Shown here: one piece after another, positions 1-13,206 of the stretch
Numbering within the stretch: position 1 is the stretch's first letter
How the letters are laid out: each line of letters starts with the position of its first letter
Assembly: GCA_037039925.1 (NCBI GenBank)
Contig: JAXRKP010002205.1
Location: forward strand, 1 to 64,000
DNA length: 64,000 bases
Reading direction: 5' to 3'
DNA from: Doris montereyensis
Taxonomy: Eukaryota; Mollusca; Gastropoda; Nudibranchia; Dorididae
The notes under the pieces: model-generated
Seen by the model: only the letters and a program-made list of their open reading frames with translations
Databases searched by the model: none
Told to the model about the DNA's origin: nothing
Translations under genes and position numbers: made by a program

Positions 1-495
1 TAACCCATTCACGATGATAAATTATTAAAAAAATCGATGCCCAGGCATCCAATGAACGTAATTGATATGTCGTCCCTATCGGGCCAGCTCAGTCATTCTC
101 CGTAAATTTGGTTGATTAAAAATGGAATTAATTTGGCTGATTCCTTTCCTCATAAGTCAATGCACGTGTATGTTTGTTGTTTTGCTCTGTTTGTTTACTA
201 GTTTATCGAATAATGCAACAAAATTATGTAATCAACTGCCATTTAATCTATCTGCCATGATGTAATACATATTGTATTCGATGTACTCGAAACATGTGTC
301 GTCTACGTAATAGTAAAACGATCCGATTATATATTTGATGGGGGATGGGGACTGGGAGGGGGGGATCACACCTGCATTTCAAGGAGTTGATATTGGACTA
401 GTACACATGGTTAACTAAGCTCTTCCAGTTGCTAGTACCAAAGTTCAAAGTTCACGGTTTCTCTTTATCACACGCTGGGCACATATTAATCATAC
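1..495. other. Single-copy non-coding stretch
   Basis: AT-rich sequence with no open frame, RNA gene or mobile-element motif that I recognise. The only notable element is a G-run cluster at 340-364, listed separately. The right edge grades into degenerate copies of the 33-bp array. Confidence 0.6.
340..364 (+). other. Potential G-quadruplex motif
   Basis: Four G-runs of 5, 4, 3 and 7 bases are separated by loops of 2, 3 and 1 bases, which fits the standard intramolecular G-quadruplex pattern. Whether it folds in the cell is unknown. Confidence 0.5.
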
Positions 496-2366
496 AATTT
501 CCCCTGAACATTTTTAAACTCATTAATGATTTCTCCCAACACATTATTTAACTCATTAAACCTTTTTCCCAATACGTTACTTAACTCATTAATGTCTCCT
601 CCCATGTTATTTAACTCATAATGTATTTTCCCAAAACGTTATTTAACTTATTAATGCTTTTTCCCAACTCTTTTTTAACTCAGTAATGTCTTTTATCAAC
701 ACTTTATTTAAGTCATTAATGTCTTCTCCCAAGACTTTATTTAAGTCATTAATATCTTCTCCCGACATGTTAACTCATTAATGTCTTCACCCCACACGTT
801 ATTTAACTCATTAATTCTTCTCCCCACGTTATTTAACTCATTAATGTAATTCCCCCACACATTATTTAACTCATTAATGTCTTTTCCCTACACGTTATTT
901 AACTGCTAATGTCTTTCCCCACACGTTATTTAACTCATTAATGTCTTTTCCCCACACGTTATTTAACTACTAATGTCTTTTCCCAACATATTATTTAACT
1001 CATTAATGTCTTTTCTCAAAACGTTATTTAACTACTAATGTCTTTTCCCACACGTTATTTAACTACTAATGTCTTTTCCCAACACGTTATTTAACTTATT
1101 AATGTCTTTTCCCAACACGTTATTTAACTACTAATGTCTTTTCCCAACATGTTATTTAACTCATTAATGTCTTTTTCCCACACGTTATTTAACTACTAAT
1201 GTCTTTTCCCAACATGTTATTTAACTCATTAATGTCTTTTCCCAACACGTTATTTAACTATTAATGTCTTTTCTCAACACGTTATTTAACTACTAATGTC
1301 TTTTCCCCACACATTATTTAACTCATTAATGTCTTTTTCCCCACACGTTATTTAACTACTAATGTCTTTTCACACGTTATTTCACTCATTAATGTCTTTT
1401 CCCCACCCGTTATTTAACTACTAATATCTTTTCCCAACATGTTATTTAACTCATTAATGTCTTTTCTCAACACGTTATTTAACTACTAATGTCTTTTTCC
1501 CCACACATTATTTAACTCATTTATGTCTTTTCCCAACGTTATTTAACTCATTAATTCTTCTCCCCACGTTATTTAACTCATTAATGTCTTTTCCCCACAC
1601 GTTATTTAACTACTAATGTCTTTTCCCCACACGTTATTTAACTCATTAATGTCTTTTCCCCACATGTTATTTAACTCATTAATGTCTTTTCCCCACATGT
1701 TATCTAACTACTAATGTCTTTTCTCAACACGTTATTTAACGCATTAATGTCTTTTCCCAACACGTTATTTAACGCATTAATGTCTTTTCTCAACGTTATT
1801 TAACGCATTACTGTCTTTTCCCAACACGTTATTTAATGCATTACTGTCTTTTCCCAACACGTTATTTAACGCATTACTGTCTTTTCCCAACACGTTATTT
1901 AACGCATTACTGTCTTTTCCCAACACGTTATATAACGCATTACTGTCTTTTCCCAACACGTTATTTATCGCATTACTGTCTTTTCCCAACACGTTATATA
2001 ACGCATTACTGTCTTTTCCCAACACGTTATTTAACGCATTACTGTCTTTTCCCAACACGTTATATAACGCATTACTGTCTTTTCCCAAACGTTATTTAAC
2101 GCATTACTGTCTTTTCCCAACACGTTATATAACGCATTACTGTCTTTTCCCAACACGTTATTTAACGCATTACTGTCTTTTCCCAACACGTTATATAACG
2201 CATTACTGTCTTTTTCCCAACACGTTATATAACGCATTACTGTCTTTTCCCAACACGTTATTTAACGCATTACTGTCTTTTCCCAACACGTTATTTAACG
2301 CATTACTGTCTTTTCCCAACACGTTATATAACGCATTACTGTCTTTTCCCAACACGTTATTAAATA
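496..2366. repeat. 33-bp minisatellite array (about 57 copies)
   Basis: The unit contains cacgttatttaacgcattac, for example at 1858-1877, followed by a tgtcttttcccaa segment. Three zones are visible. The left part (about 500-860) is degenerate. The middle (about 860-1740) alternates units with ctcattaatg and ctactaatg, so 33- and 32-bp units alternate. The right part (about 1740-2366) is homogeneous, with cgcattactg and alternating ttatttaac and ttatataac. Because 33 is divisible by 3, long open frames of 11-residue repeats appear on the minus strand (1777-2403); these are judged to be by-products. Confidence 0.95.
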
Positions 2367-3944
<1,578 letters not shown>

Positions 3945-4293
3945 TGATTAAGCAATATAAGATATATTAGATAAGATACGATAAGATGCCATACGATACG
4001 ACACTGTACAATAAGATAATATACGATCAAATGAGATGAGATAAGAAAATATAATAAAAGATAAGAAAAGGTAAGAAAAGACAAGAACAGAAGAAAAAAT
4101 TAAGACAAAATAAGAAGAGAGAAGAACAGATGAGAGAAGAAAAGATTAGATAAGATAAAATGAGTTAAGATGAAATAAGATGAAATAAGATGATATGAGA
4201 TGAGATTAGACGAAATGAGATGAGATGAGGTGAGTTGAGATGAGATGAAATGAGATAAGAAAAGATAAGAAAAGATAAGATGAGATAACATAA

Positions 4294-4326
<33 letters not shown>

Positions 4327-4545
4327 CGATAAGATGAGATAAGATGAGACAAGAAGAAATACTATAAAATAAGATAGATAAGATAGGATAAGATACGATG
4401 CGATAAGATGATATAATATAATATAAGATAAGATAAGATACAAAGATAATATAAGATAATATACCAGAGCATAGTATAACATAATGTAACATAGCATAAG
4501 ATGAGCCGAGATAAGATACGATGATATGAGATAAATAGGACACGA
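3945..4545. repeat. Degenerate (AAGAT)n pentanucleotide field
   Basis: Dominated by agataagataagata words with many substitutions (gagat, aaaat, acgat). Homogeneity is highest near 4300-4335 and decays to both sides. Open frames rich in Ile, Leu, Ser and Tyr on the minus strand (4100-4560) are repeat by-products. Confidence 0.9.
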
Positions 4546-4861
4546 TTCCAATGGAGGCAACTTACGCCAGTAACTGCTAGGGTAGTGACGGCATGTTTGC
4601 TTTCAAACGTTAGTTAATCATGGAAGACAACATCAATGTTCTTTATGCAGAGGCTAAAATTGTCTAACATTTTTATCATGTCTACATTTTTTTAACATCT
4701 TCATCATGGCTACATTCTCTTCTTCTTTTCAAAGGAATAGATTCGTTATGAGTTCTTTAGAGAAACGTGGTAGCGGAGACTCATAGCGTGCGGCCTCAGT
4801 TGGCTTGGGTCGTTGGTCGCTGTGTGTTGTGTGTCTCTGCGGCTTGACCCGTCCGTCCGCT
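4546..4861. other. Single-copy island flanked by outlying 53-bp units
   Basis: The part 4655-4735 contains two degraded units of the downstream 53-bp array (words such as tctaacatttttatcatgtc). The part 4736-4861 is a GC-richer segment of about 125 bp with no repeat character, followed abruptly by the regular array. It looks like an insertion into, or a remnant of sequence once flanked by, the array. Confidence 0.5.
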
Positions 4862-5728
4862 ACATATCCTAATATATTTATCATATCTATGTTTTTAAAA
4901 GCTGTATTATATCTATATTCTCTAACACCTTTATCAAATCTATATTCTCTAACACCTTTATCAAATCTATGTTTTTACAATCTGTATCATATCTATATTC
5001 TAACATATTTATCATATCTATGTTTTTAAAATCTCTATTATATCTATATTCTCTAACATCTTTATCATATCTATATTCTCTAACATCTTTATCATATCTA
5101 TGTTTTTAAAATCTGTATCATATCTATATTCTCTAACATCTTTATCATATCTATGTTTTTACAATTTGTATTACATTTATATTCTTTAACACCTTTATCA
5201 TATCTATGTTTTTACAATCTTTATTATATCTATATTCTCTAACATCTTTATCATATCTATGTTTTTACAATTTGTATTACATCTATATTCTCTAACATCT
5301 TTAGCATATCTATGTTTTTACAATCTTTATTATATCTATATTCTCTAAAACCTTTATCATATCTATGTTTTTAAATCTATTATATCTATATTCTCTAACA
5401 CCTTTATCATATCTATGTTTTTACAATCTGTATTATATCTATATTCTCTAACACATTTATCATATCTATGTTTTTAAAATCTATTATATCTATATTCTCT
5501 AACACATTTATCATAAAATCTAACACATTTATCATATCTATGTTTTTAAAACCTCTATTATATCTATGTTTTTAAAATCTTTATTATATCTATATTCTCA
5601 ACACCTTTATCATATCTATGTTTTTAAATCTGTATCATATCTATATTCTCTAAAACCTCTATTATATCTATGTTTTTAAAATCTTTATTATATCTATATT
5701 CTCTAACATCTTTATCATATCTATGTGT
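4862..5728. repeat. 53-bp minisatellite array (about 16 copies)
   Basis: Units combine tatctatattctctaacac with tttatcatatctatg and a variable ttttaaaatct or ttttacaatct segment. Length varies by a few bases between copies, and some copies are internally deleted, for example near 5515-5530. Confidence 0.9.
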
Positions 5729-6792
5729 AAGCTGATGAAAATCTCTCACTACCCCCCCGCCCCCACCTGCCAATTTAAATATGTTTAGCGTTAGCTTATT
5801 TAAAATCTCTCCCACTATCCCTCTCGGTAGGCTTAATTGCGTCTTAGTAAACGCTATGAGGCTAGGCTTCAGTCACCGTCTCTTCATGACCGACGGAGAT
5901 GGTAAGTTCCATTGCGTAACCCCGTAATTCTTTTCCTTTGTTAGTTGGATCGTGGTATGACCCTCTTGCCATTTACATGTCATTTGCATATACGAAACGC
6001 GTGATCGAATGGTATTAGTTCTTGGTGGCCGTGGCCTTGAAAGTGAGAATTGGTAGCTAATTGAGCTCGTGAATTTTGACCTTTAGCACGTTACTTGCGC
6101 AGAAAGAGGATTGCGCATGGTCAGTTGACGCGGGGTTGAATTAGTTTAAAGGGGGGGGGTGGCAACTGAATCTCGAAGATTGGGTTAAAGTATCGAATTT
6201 GAGATTTTATCATTTTCATATGCTAAGACTCTTCTACAACCCATCTGTAATAGTACAAAACATGAACACTATTTATAAATGAGGTTTTTAGTCCTTTAAA
6301 CATGCTTCCCTAGTACAAAAATGTACATATTGTATAAAAAAATATGATAAATTTGCTTATCTTTGGTCCTAACTTTGAAAATGAAACGGAGTGAATGGCT
6401 GTCGTGTATAGTATCGATGTAAAATGGAGTTCCTCTCCCTTTGATATATAGTAGATTTGGTATCGATGCTAAAACACCACTAGCCCCTTTTCATGAAATT
6501 TTCCATACCTAAAAAAGATAATTTCAGATGACATCAGCTGTTATACAGTTTGACCTGAGCTCTGAACTATATCGATCAAGGTAATGTCACCGTGCATGCG
6601 TATTGCATGAATAGTGCAGGTCAAATGGTGTCGGCGCATGCGCAGGCGTTCCGGGTATGTCTGTTGTTTGTAAACAAACTCCTTGCTTTGGTTTTGATTG
6701 CTCTGCCTAGTGCAAAAGTGTTTTACGATTGATTGCGATTTATTCTTCAGGTTTGTTCTATATTCTTGTTATTTTTTACGAATTAGCTTACA
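5729..6792. other. Single-copy sequence upstream of the Mutator-like remnant
   Basis: No gene was recognised. A C-rich run is at 5750-5768 and a G-run at 6152-6160. The last 200 bases lead into the first ATG of the transposase remnant and could hold its 5' end, but no terminal inverted repeat could be picked out by eye. Confidence 0.4.
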
Positions 6793-7794
6793 ATGCCTCG
6801 ACTGTCACGAAATGCTAGAAGCAATAATCTAGCTAAAGCCAGGAAACAGCGTTGCACCGAGGATTCAGGAGATATTCCGTCTCTGGAAGCAACTGAATCT
6901 AACTTGGGATTGGAACCATCCACCAGCTCTGGAACACGTGATGGCTCCCACCATGCTCCAGGTTTGGGCTTAGAGAATCTAGATCTAGCTCTAGTTCTTC
7001 ATCCTCGGACTGACATTCGATCATTATCCACCAGTCCATCGTTCCGAGACCAGGTTTGAGAAGAAGCTCGCCATGGTCAATGAACAACATGGCGAAGATG
7101 ACCATGGACTCAAAAGATGACCTCACCAAGATTATTTGTGAGCTCAGCATGCTGACATCGTTTTTGAGTCACTTTTTCAGTGCCGTCAGATTGATAAGTT
7201 GCAGATCTAAAGTGAAATGCCGTGTCAACGCGTCTAAGTGCAAATGATTTGCCGTGTGTCTTGAGGTCTTTTGCCGCAACTGTGATTGCATTGTGGCCTC
7301 CACATATACATCAGATGTCGACATGACACCCTAAGCCGTTCAATATTAACACAGGAGTTGTTGTAGCCTGCCCGAAGAGCAATAGGGGACCTCACAAACT
7401 TTCTAATTTCTGTGAGACACTCTCTTTGCCACCCCCCAACAAGAAGACCTTCACGAAGCGTGCCGAAGACATATACGGTCTCAATGTAGAAGTGTCACTA
7501 GATATATTTAGTAAGGCAGTAGCGGTGGTGAAAAAAGAACATCAACGGCAGCTGGACATTACCATCGACAACGCTGAACCGCTAGACATTGCCGTTAGTT
7601 TTGATGTAACATGGATGACGAGGGGCATTTGGTCTCTTATGGTAATTCGATGTGTCATCGACAGCCTCACTGGTTTTGTAGGCAACAGTATACATACACA
7701 TATAGACAGGCAGATATATCAAATGGAAATAACTCAAGAAACCTTGATGTGCTTTTTTGCCGACATTTCAATAGAAAATATTACACAATGCTAA
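6793..7794 (+). pseudogene. Mutator-like transposase, N-terminal part, broken
   Basis: The recognisable homology is at 7327-7690. There a frame runs through a FNINTG segment, an NFCETLSLPPP segment and AVSFDVTWMTRG. This is the order seen in animal Mutator-like transposase domain proteins (conserved FC and P-P-P before the core, then D-G-T-W). The Asp of that last motif is present (codon 7603-7605) but the following Gly is Val. Upstream, the frame at 7160-7320 has CRNCDC-like cysteine spacing and a TGA at 7245-7247 where the family usually has Gly; a frameshift separates it from the next block. The ATG at 6793 opens an 88-codon frame rich in basic and Ser residues starting MPRLSRNARS, plausibly the original N-terminus. 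Homology stops after about 7690, so the rest of the DDE core is missing. It cannot encode an active enzyme. Confidence 0.75.
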
Positions 7795-8148
7795 GATGTG
7801 ATTACAAATCTAGTGTGTAATGATCTATAGTTAAACAAAGAGATATGATACACAATTACATCAAATAAATGACAAAAATCACAATCTTTAGCATTCCACA
7901 TCGAAATAAGATTTTTTTATTGATTAAAATTTGTTTCAGATCTTATTTGTTGATGTATTTTTCTGCAGAATTGCAGAAGCATATTAAAACTATCGGATGT
8001 TTTATTTATTTCCTTGCATTTGATTGTGAACAGAAGTGCCATGTTAAAGGACATACGTTAAAGTTAGAAAGAAAAAAAGGATGAAATATAGCTAGCCTTG
8101 CTAGAAATTATCTCTGTGCCGGCATCAAGCTATAATTGATAATATATC
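7795..8148. other. AT-rich spacer between two transposon remnants
   Basis: No recognisable coding motif. It may be decayed 3' sequence of the Mutator-like element or of the LINE on its right; neither could be shown. Confidence 0.4.
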
Positions 8149-8960
8149 TCAATTCTTCCAAATTTGAGAGTTTTTTACAAGATATAAACTGGGTTTTTCG
8201 GAAAATATACGTTTGCCTAGGGCAAGGACTTGGAATTGTTCTGGATTTGATCCCATACAGTTCATGCGGACCCAGTTTATTAGTATACTTGCTTTTTCTT
8301 CCAAATCGTCCACAATCACACTCAAATCAGGGTGATTGCAAACCAATCTGCATAATTATAGAGTTCCCTCTTTGCTGACATGAATAGAAATATATCATTG
8401 ATAAAAATATATATAAATAAAGGACCTAAAATCGATCCTTGGGGCAGACCCTTTTCAATAAATTCCCAATTGCTGATAGTGCTCCCAAGCTTCAATTGCT
8501 GCTTTTTTAGTTGAAATATAGCTTTGGAGATTTAAAAGGTAACAGAGGTTTTCGATAAATTATACGCTGATAATTTGCGTAAACAATGTTGTTTGGTAAA
8601 CAATGAATGACTTTAGATAGATCCATAAATATTGCAGCGACATAGTGATTTCTATCCAAGGATAGTTTCTAGTCCTCTGCAAGTCTAAATATACTCGTTT
8701 GGCATCCATGGATTTTTTTTCTAAAAGTGCAAATGAAAGCATGAAAAGATATCATTACAATATTTCGATAGCTGAAATGCCATGACTTTTTCAAAGATCT
8801 TGAAAACTATGGGTAGGGTTCTTAGTGCTCTAGTTGTATCTACAGCTGTTTCTTTCTAGATAGTGGTATTATTTGTGGCATTTGAATTTATCTGAAAATG
8901 TACTTGTTCTAATAGACTTCTTTTCCGATATTGCATATATGTTAATTTAATATTGGGGTA
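8149..8960 (-). pseudogene. Non-LTR retrotransposon (LINE) reverse transcriptase fragment A
   Basis: Read on the minus strand from high to low coordinates, the fragment shows the RT blocks in order. First is an LPIVFKIFEKVMAFQLSKY segment (near 8815-8755). Next is motif A as FMDLSK with the following residues VIHC instead of the usual AFDC (8640-8585). Then comes the KGLPQGSILGPL block (8455-8417). The catalytic YADD block is damaged to NYADW (near 8360-8346). Finally there is a NHPDLSVIVDDLEEKA region leading to FQVLALGKR (8340-8230). At least three frameshifts separate these blocks. The spacing fits CR1/L2/Jockey-group polymerases, but the clade is not resolved. The element is 5' truncated (no endonuclease seen), catalytically dead, and abuts the pentamer field on its upstream side. 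Confidence 0.85.
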
Positions 8961-9011
8961 CTGGCTTTAAGGAGTTTGGCAGATATGATGTCCTCGGCAG
9001 GCGACGTTCCG

Positions 9012-10262
9012 ACAAGCCAAACTAAGCCCAACCCACCTAATCAAATCAAGCCAAGCCATGTCAAACCAAGGCAAACTAAGCCAAGACATCCCTATTTAAA
9101 TCAAGCCATGCCAAGCCAAGTAAAGCTAAGCCAAGACAACCTATCCAAATATGCCAAGCAATGTCAAGCCAAGTAAAACTAAGCCAAGACATACCTAGTC
9201 AAACCAAGCCAAGCCATGTCAAGCCAAATCAAACTAAGACAAGCCAGCACTGGGCAAACCAAGTCAAGCCATGTCAAGCCGAACCAACCAATACCAACCA
9301 AAACAAGTTAACCAAAGCCAACCAAGTCGAGCCAAGGCAAGCCAAGCCAAGCCAAGCCAAGCCAAGCTAAACTACACCAGACCAAGTCAAACCAACCAAA
9401 TCCAAGTCAAGCCAAGTCAAGTAAAACCAAGCCGAACTACACCAGACCAAGTCAAACAAACCAAAATAAGTCAACCAAAACCAACCACGTCAAGCCAACC
9501 TACCCCATACCAACTCAAACCAACCAATCAAGTCAACCACAGCCAACCAAGTCAAGCCAAAGCCAAGCCAAACTACACTAGACCAAGTCAAACCAACCAA
9601 ATCAAGTCAACCAAAGCCAACCAAATCAAGCCAACCAAATCCAAGTCAAGCAAAGCCAACCAAGTCAAGTCAAGCCAAGCCGAACTACACCAAACCAAGT
9701 CAAACCAACCGAACAAGTTAACCAAAGCCAACCAAGTCAAGCTAAGCCAAGCCAAGCCAAGCCAAGCCAAGCCAAGCCAAACTACACAGGACCAAGTCAA
9801 ACTAACCGAACAAGTTAACCAAAGCCAACCAAGTCAAGCTAAGCCAAGCCAAACTACACCAGACCAAGTCAAACCAACACCAAGTCAAGTCAAGCCAGCC
9901 ATGCAAAAGCCAAGCCAAGTCAAGCCAAGCCAAACCAAGTCAAGCCAAGCCCAGCCAAGCCAAGCCAAACTACACCAGACCAAGTCAAACCAACACCAAG
10001 TCAAGCCAAGCCAAAGCCAAACTACACCAGACCAAGTCAAACCAACACCAAGTGAAGCCAAGCCAGCCAAGCAAAGCCAAGCCAAATCAAGTCAAGCCAA
10101 GCCAAACCAAGTCAAGCCAAGCCAAACCAAGTCAAGTCAAACCAAAGCCAAGCCAAGCCAAACCAAGTCAAACCAAGCCAAACCAAGTCAAAGCCAAGCC
10201 AAACCAAACTACAACAGACCAAGTTAAACCAACCGAAACAAGTCAAGTGATGCCAAGTTAAG
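9012..10262. repeat. (AAGCC/AAGTC)n pentamer field with a longer punctuating motif
   Basis: About 250 pentamers of the caagc, caagt and caacc type. A non-pentameric phrase beginning aactacaccagaccaagtc recurs about nine times (near 9370, 9435, 9570, 9683, 9780, 9851, 9968, 10020 and 10207), giving a second, irregular level of repetition. The 318-codon open frame at 9271-10227 (Lys-Pro-Ser-Gln-Ala repeats) exists because the pentamers contain no stop in that frame; no start context, domain or splice evidence supports a gene. Confidence 0.93.
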
Positions 10263-11963
10263 CTAAGGGGTTCTGGGAATGCTATTTTAGCCGAAAAGGG
10301 GACAAATCTAGTCTATCATACTAGTAGATAGAGCGGGTCATTCCCGTCAAATGATATAATAAAAAAGCTTAGTATCGATTCTTGGAATCGATACGATTTA
10401 GAAACGATACAGGCCTGTCTTTCAAGACAGTTATTATACGATACAAGCCAGAAATATCATCCAAACTACGGCAAGTTGGTACTCATTTTGATCATCACAG
10501 GAAACGTTATTCCTCAAAAAATATTTGAGATCTGTTATGCATATTGCCGTATCATCCGGAAAATATGGACATATTCCGCACACCATTTCAAAATGAGTAA
10601 AAAGGCGCTGGTGCACATGAAACAATGTCAATAAGAAGTAGTTGATAGCCTCTCAATGTTTTATGATGTTTCAAGTATTATTATTCTCTTTTCTTAGGTT
10701 CATGGTATAAAAATATGTTCAAATAACAGAAAACAAGAGAACAATACGACTTTCGCAAAATGTCCTTATTTGTTCATTATTTCCTATCGCCTTTTTTATA
10801 TTTCTGATCATATCTTCATAAAATTTGGTATGAATGATGAGTGAGGGAAAACAAAAGAAATGATCAGATGCTTTTTTTAAATGTATTATAGTTTTGGAAA
10901 AAAACAATTTCTCGTACAATATTTTTGTATATTGTTGAGTTGTCCTATATGCTATTTTCAAAAATCCATGAACACAAAACTTACTAGTAAAAGAGAAACT
11001 CAATCTAACCAAATTGATATGTTGTATCAAAAAAGGTGTGTGCCAAGTTTGAAAGAAATTTGTTGAAAAAGGGAAAAGTCTACCGATATTGAACTTAATT
11101 AAATTTGGGGGCAAATTCTAAGATGGCTACCGGTTCCATGGCAACCAGATGCGTCATAAATAAAAAATAAAAAAAACAATGACATATTTCAACTCAGCAC
11201 GCCATGCCCTTAACACATATACATAAATTTATAGGTACGAACAGGAAAAGTTTTCCGCTCCAGGGCCTATACCCCACCCCCTTTCTGTGTGTATGAGTTT
11301 GTTTTTTTGTTCTTGTGTATATCAGTGTTAATTATTTTACCCCTGATAATACTATGATCACTTACTATAGAAGGAGTTAGAAATAAGATTTATTTTAAAA
11401 AAGCAACAACCCACAACGTGACGTTTCAGTGAAGAAACTTGAGCCCCTCCAGGAAGCCGTAGAAATAAACGAATTCATTTCGGCACCTCATTGCTAGTAA
11501 GCTTGGCTGCGGTGTCCATTTACTATAGATTAGCTGTTAAGATCAACCAGCTTAACATGATAAGGTCCGGCTTGGCTTTGAACTTGGAAGAGAAGAAGAA
11601 AACAATTGACGTTTAGAACAAATATCTTAGTCACGTACGTCAGCATGGTTGTGAAGCCTTTCTCGCCTGAGGTCAATGCCCGAGCTTCAAGGAAGGATAA
11701 TGCCCGTCTTTTACTTATCCCCGGGTGTCCCCCCCCACCCTACTCTCCGCTGCCCTCCCTCCCCTATCCTCCCTAACCTCATTACTCGTCCAACCTCCTC
11801 GTTCCATCAGTTTCCCCCTATTCCCACTCCGCACAACCTTCTCTCGAGCATTGTAATGCATTTATTATTTCTCAGTGCTCAATTCCTGGCTGCGTTTTTG
11901 TTCTAAAACGTCTGCATGGTGTACATCCACAAATCTACCTACATCTATTGTACTGAAGCAAAA
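10263..11963. other. Single-copy stretch, no gene supported
   Basis: Contains a short perfect hairpin at 10372-10394 (arms gtatcgattc and gaatcgatac, 3-base loop). A 131-codon AT-rich minus-strand frame (10719-11114) has no recognisable domain. A pyrimidine-rich tract lies at about 11725-11845. The 65-codon frame at 10434-10631 (minus) is also unrecognised. Confidence 0.5.
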
Positions 11964-12245
11964 GGGGCATGGTGGTTCAGATGTAAGCTGTTTGCCTCTC
12001 AACCGAAATCGGTTCTCGAGTTTTCTTGGGTACAATCTGACCTCTCTTCCGCCCTCCCCCCTCTCCCCCTCCCCTATTATTGGTCCAGGTAGGTGAGTCA
12101 ATACCTAACACCTAGACGGAAGATAAATAAAACGTCATGTGGGCACGTTAACAACCCCGGATGTTTACAGGTTAGTCTGGGCAAAACAAAAAAATCCACC
12201 GAAAAATGTCAAGATCACCTGACTTGTGGATGTTGGTAAAGAGAA
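11964..12245 (+). mobile_element. SINE family A, copy 1
   Basis: The head carries a tRNA A-box TGGTTCAGATG (11973-11983) and a weaker B-box (12011-12021), so it derives from an RNA polymerase III promoter. The body at about 12075-12240 (ccaggtaggtgagtcaatac, then gatcacctgacttgtggatg and a ttggtaaag end) matches seven other copies in this window. Family A is therefore defined by internal comparison. Its mobilising LINE is unknown. Confidence 0.85.
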
Positions 12246-12660
12246 GTCAAATTTAAAAACAAAATAAAATATTAAAATGTCGACAATCGTTGAAAGGTCA
12301 ATTAATAAAAAAAACATATATAAGAACAACAAAAATGAATATCACCAGGCCATTTATTTGCAAGCTATATTATAATAAAATATCATCTATGTTCTGCCAA
12401 CAAGTTTTTTAAATGCAACGTATTCCACAATCTTTTGATTTTCGATTGTTTCTATAGATTTATTATGTTCTTTTGGCTTGAATTTATAGCGAATTAGATG
12501 CGCCTAACAAAGATAATAATAATAATATATGTTATTATAGTACCAGAATATCAGGGATGACAGGTGTGAATGAAATAATAATGTTTAAGAAATGAAGTTG
12601 GACTTTTATTGCTTTGCATTGCTACACACTTCAGATTTGATAAAATTGCTTTCTGTTGTG
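12246..12660. other. AT-rich single-copy stretch
   Basis: No repeat family or gene was recognised. A-rich and AT-rich sequence just downstream of the SINE may include its decayed tail. Confidence 0.45.
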
Positions 12661-12912
12661 TTTTTTTTTGGGGGGGGGGGGGGCTTTGAGTTTTGTTTTG
12701 TTTTTTTTTTTTTTTTGTTTTTTTTTGGTTTTTTTTGTTTTTTGTTTTTTTTTTTTTTTTTTTTTGGGGGGGGGCTTTGTTTTGTTTTGTTTTGGGTTTT
12801 TTGGTGGGGGCGGGGGCGGAATGGGAGCTTTGTTTTGTTTTGTTTTGGGTTTTTTTTTGGTGGGGGGGGGGCGGAAGAGAACTCTGTTTTGTTTTGTTTT
12901 GTTTTGTTCTTG
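12661..12912 (+). repeat. T-run/G-run tract with three imperfect copies of about 70 bp
   Basis: Long T runs alternate with G runs of 7 to 13 bases and ttttgttttgttttg words. The segments starting near 12765, 12830 and 12885 repeat one another. The plus strand is a strong candidate for G-quadruplex formation. Phe/Gly-rich open frames here are by-products. Confidence 0.85.
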
Positions 12913-13206
12913 GCTAAATGTTTCCATTCTGTGTTGTTATTGGTTGATGTTGTTGTTGTTGTAGTCTGTCAACTGTCAGGTAAAATATAGTGAGGCACTT
13001 GGTGTACGTAGTTTGACCGGCACGGTGGTGACGTCACAGATCGTTTTAAAGCCCTTGAAGGGATTTAATTAAACTTTTATTTGTAAGGAGATAATTACCA
13101 AGAATTTGGTCAACAATCAGAGTTAGGACGACCTGTAACTGCTTGCGCAATGTCATCCGTCGAGACGTGCAACCTTATTGGAGCGCATAAACTACCATGA
13201 TCGTTG
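12913..13206. other. Single-copy spacer
   Basis: No gene was recognised. It contains a ggtgacgtcaca sequence near 13027, similar to a CRE half-palindrome, without further support for a promoter. Confidence 0.3.

Noticed and set aside
496..2366. Relationship between the two 33-bp arrays (0.5-2.4 and 39.7-40.3 kb)
   Set aside because: Only the period is shared; unit sequences do not align by eye. The two 66-bp arrays are likewise unrelated to each other.
9271..10227. 318-codon open frame rich in Lys, Pro, Ser and Gln
   Set aside because: It is a direct reading of stop-free pentamers, starts inside the repeat and has no domain or splice context.
11417..11427. Possible third hammerhead-like motif (GAAACGTCACG on the minus strand)
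   Set aside because: Shares 11 bases with the palindrome arm, but CUGANGA and the stem II helix are absent.
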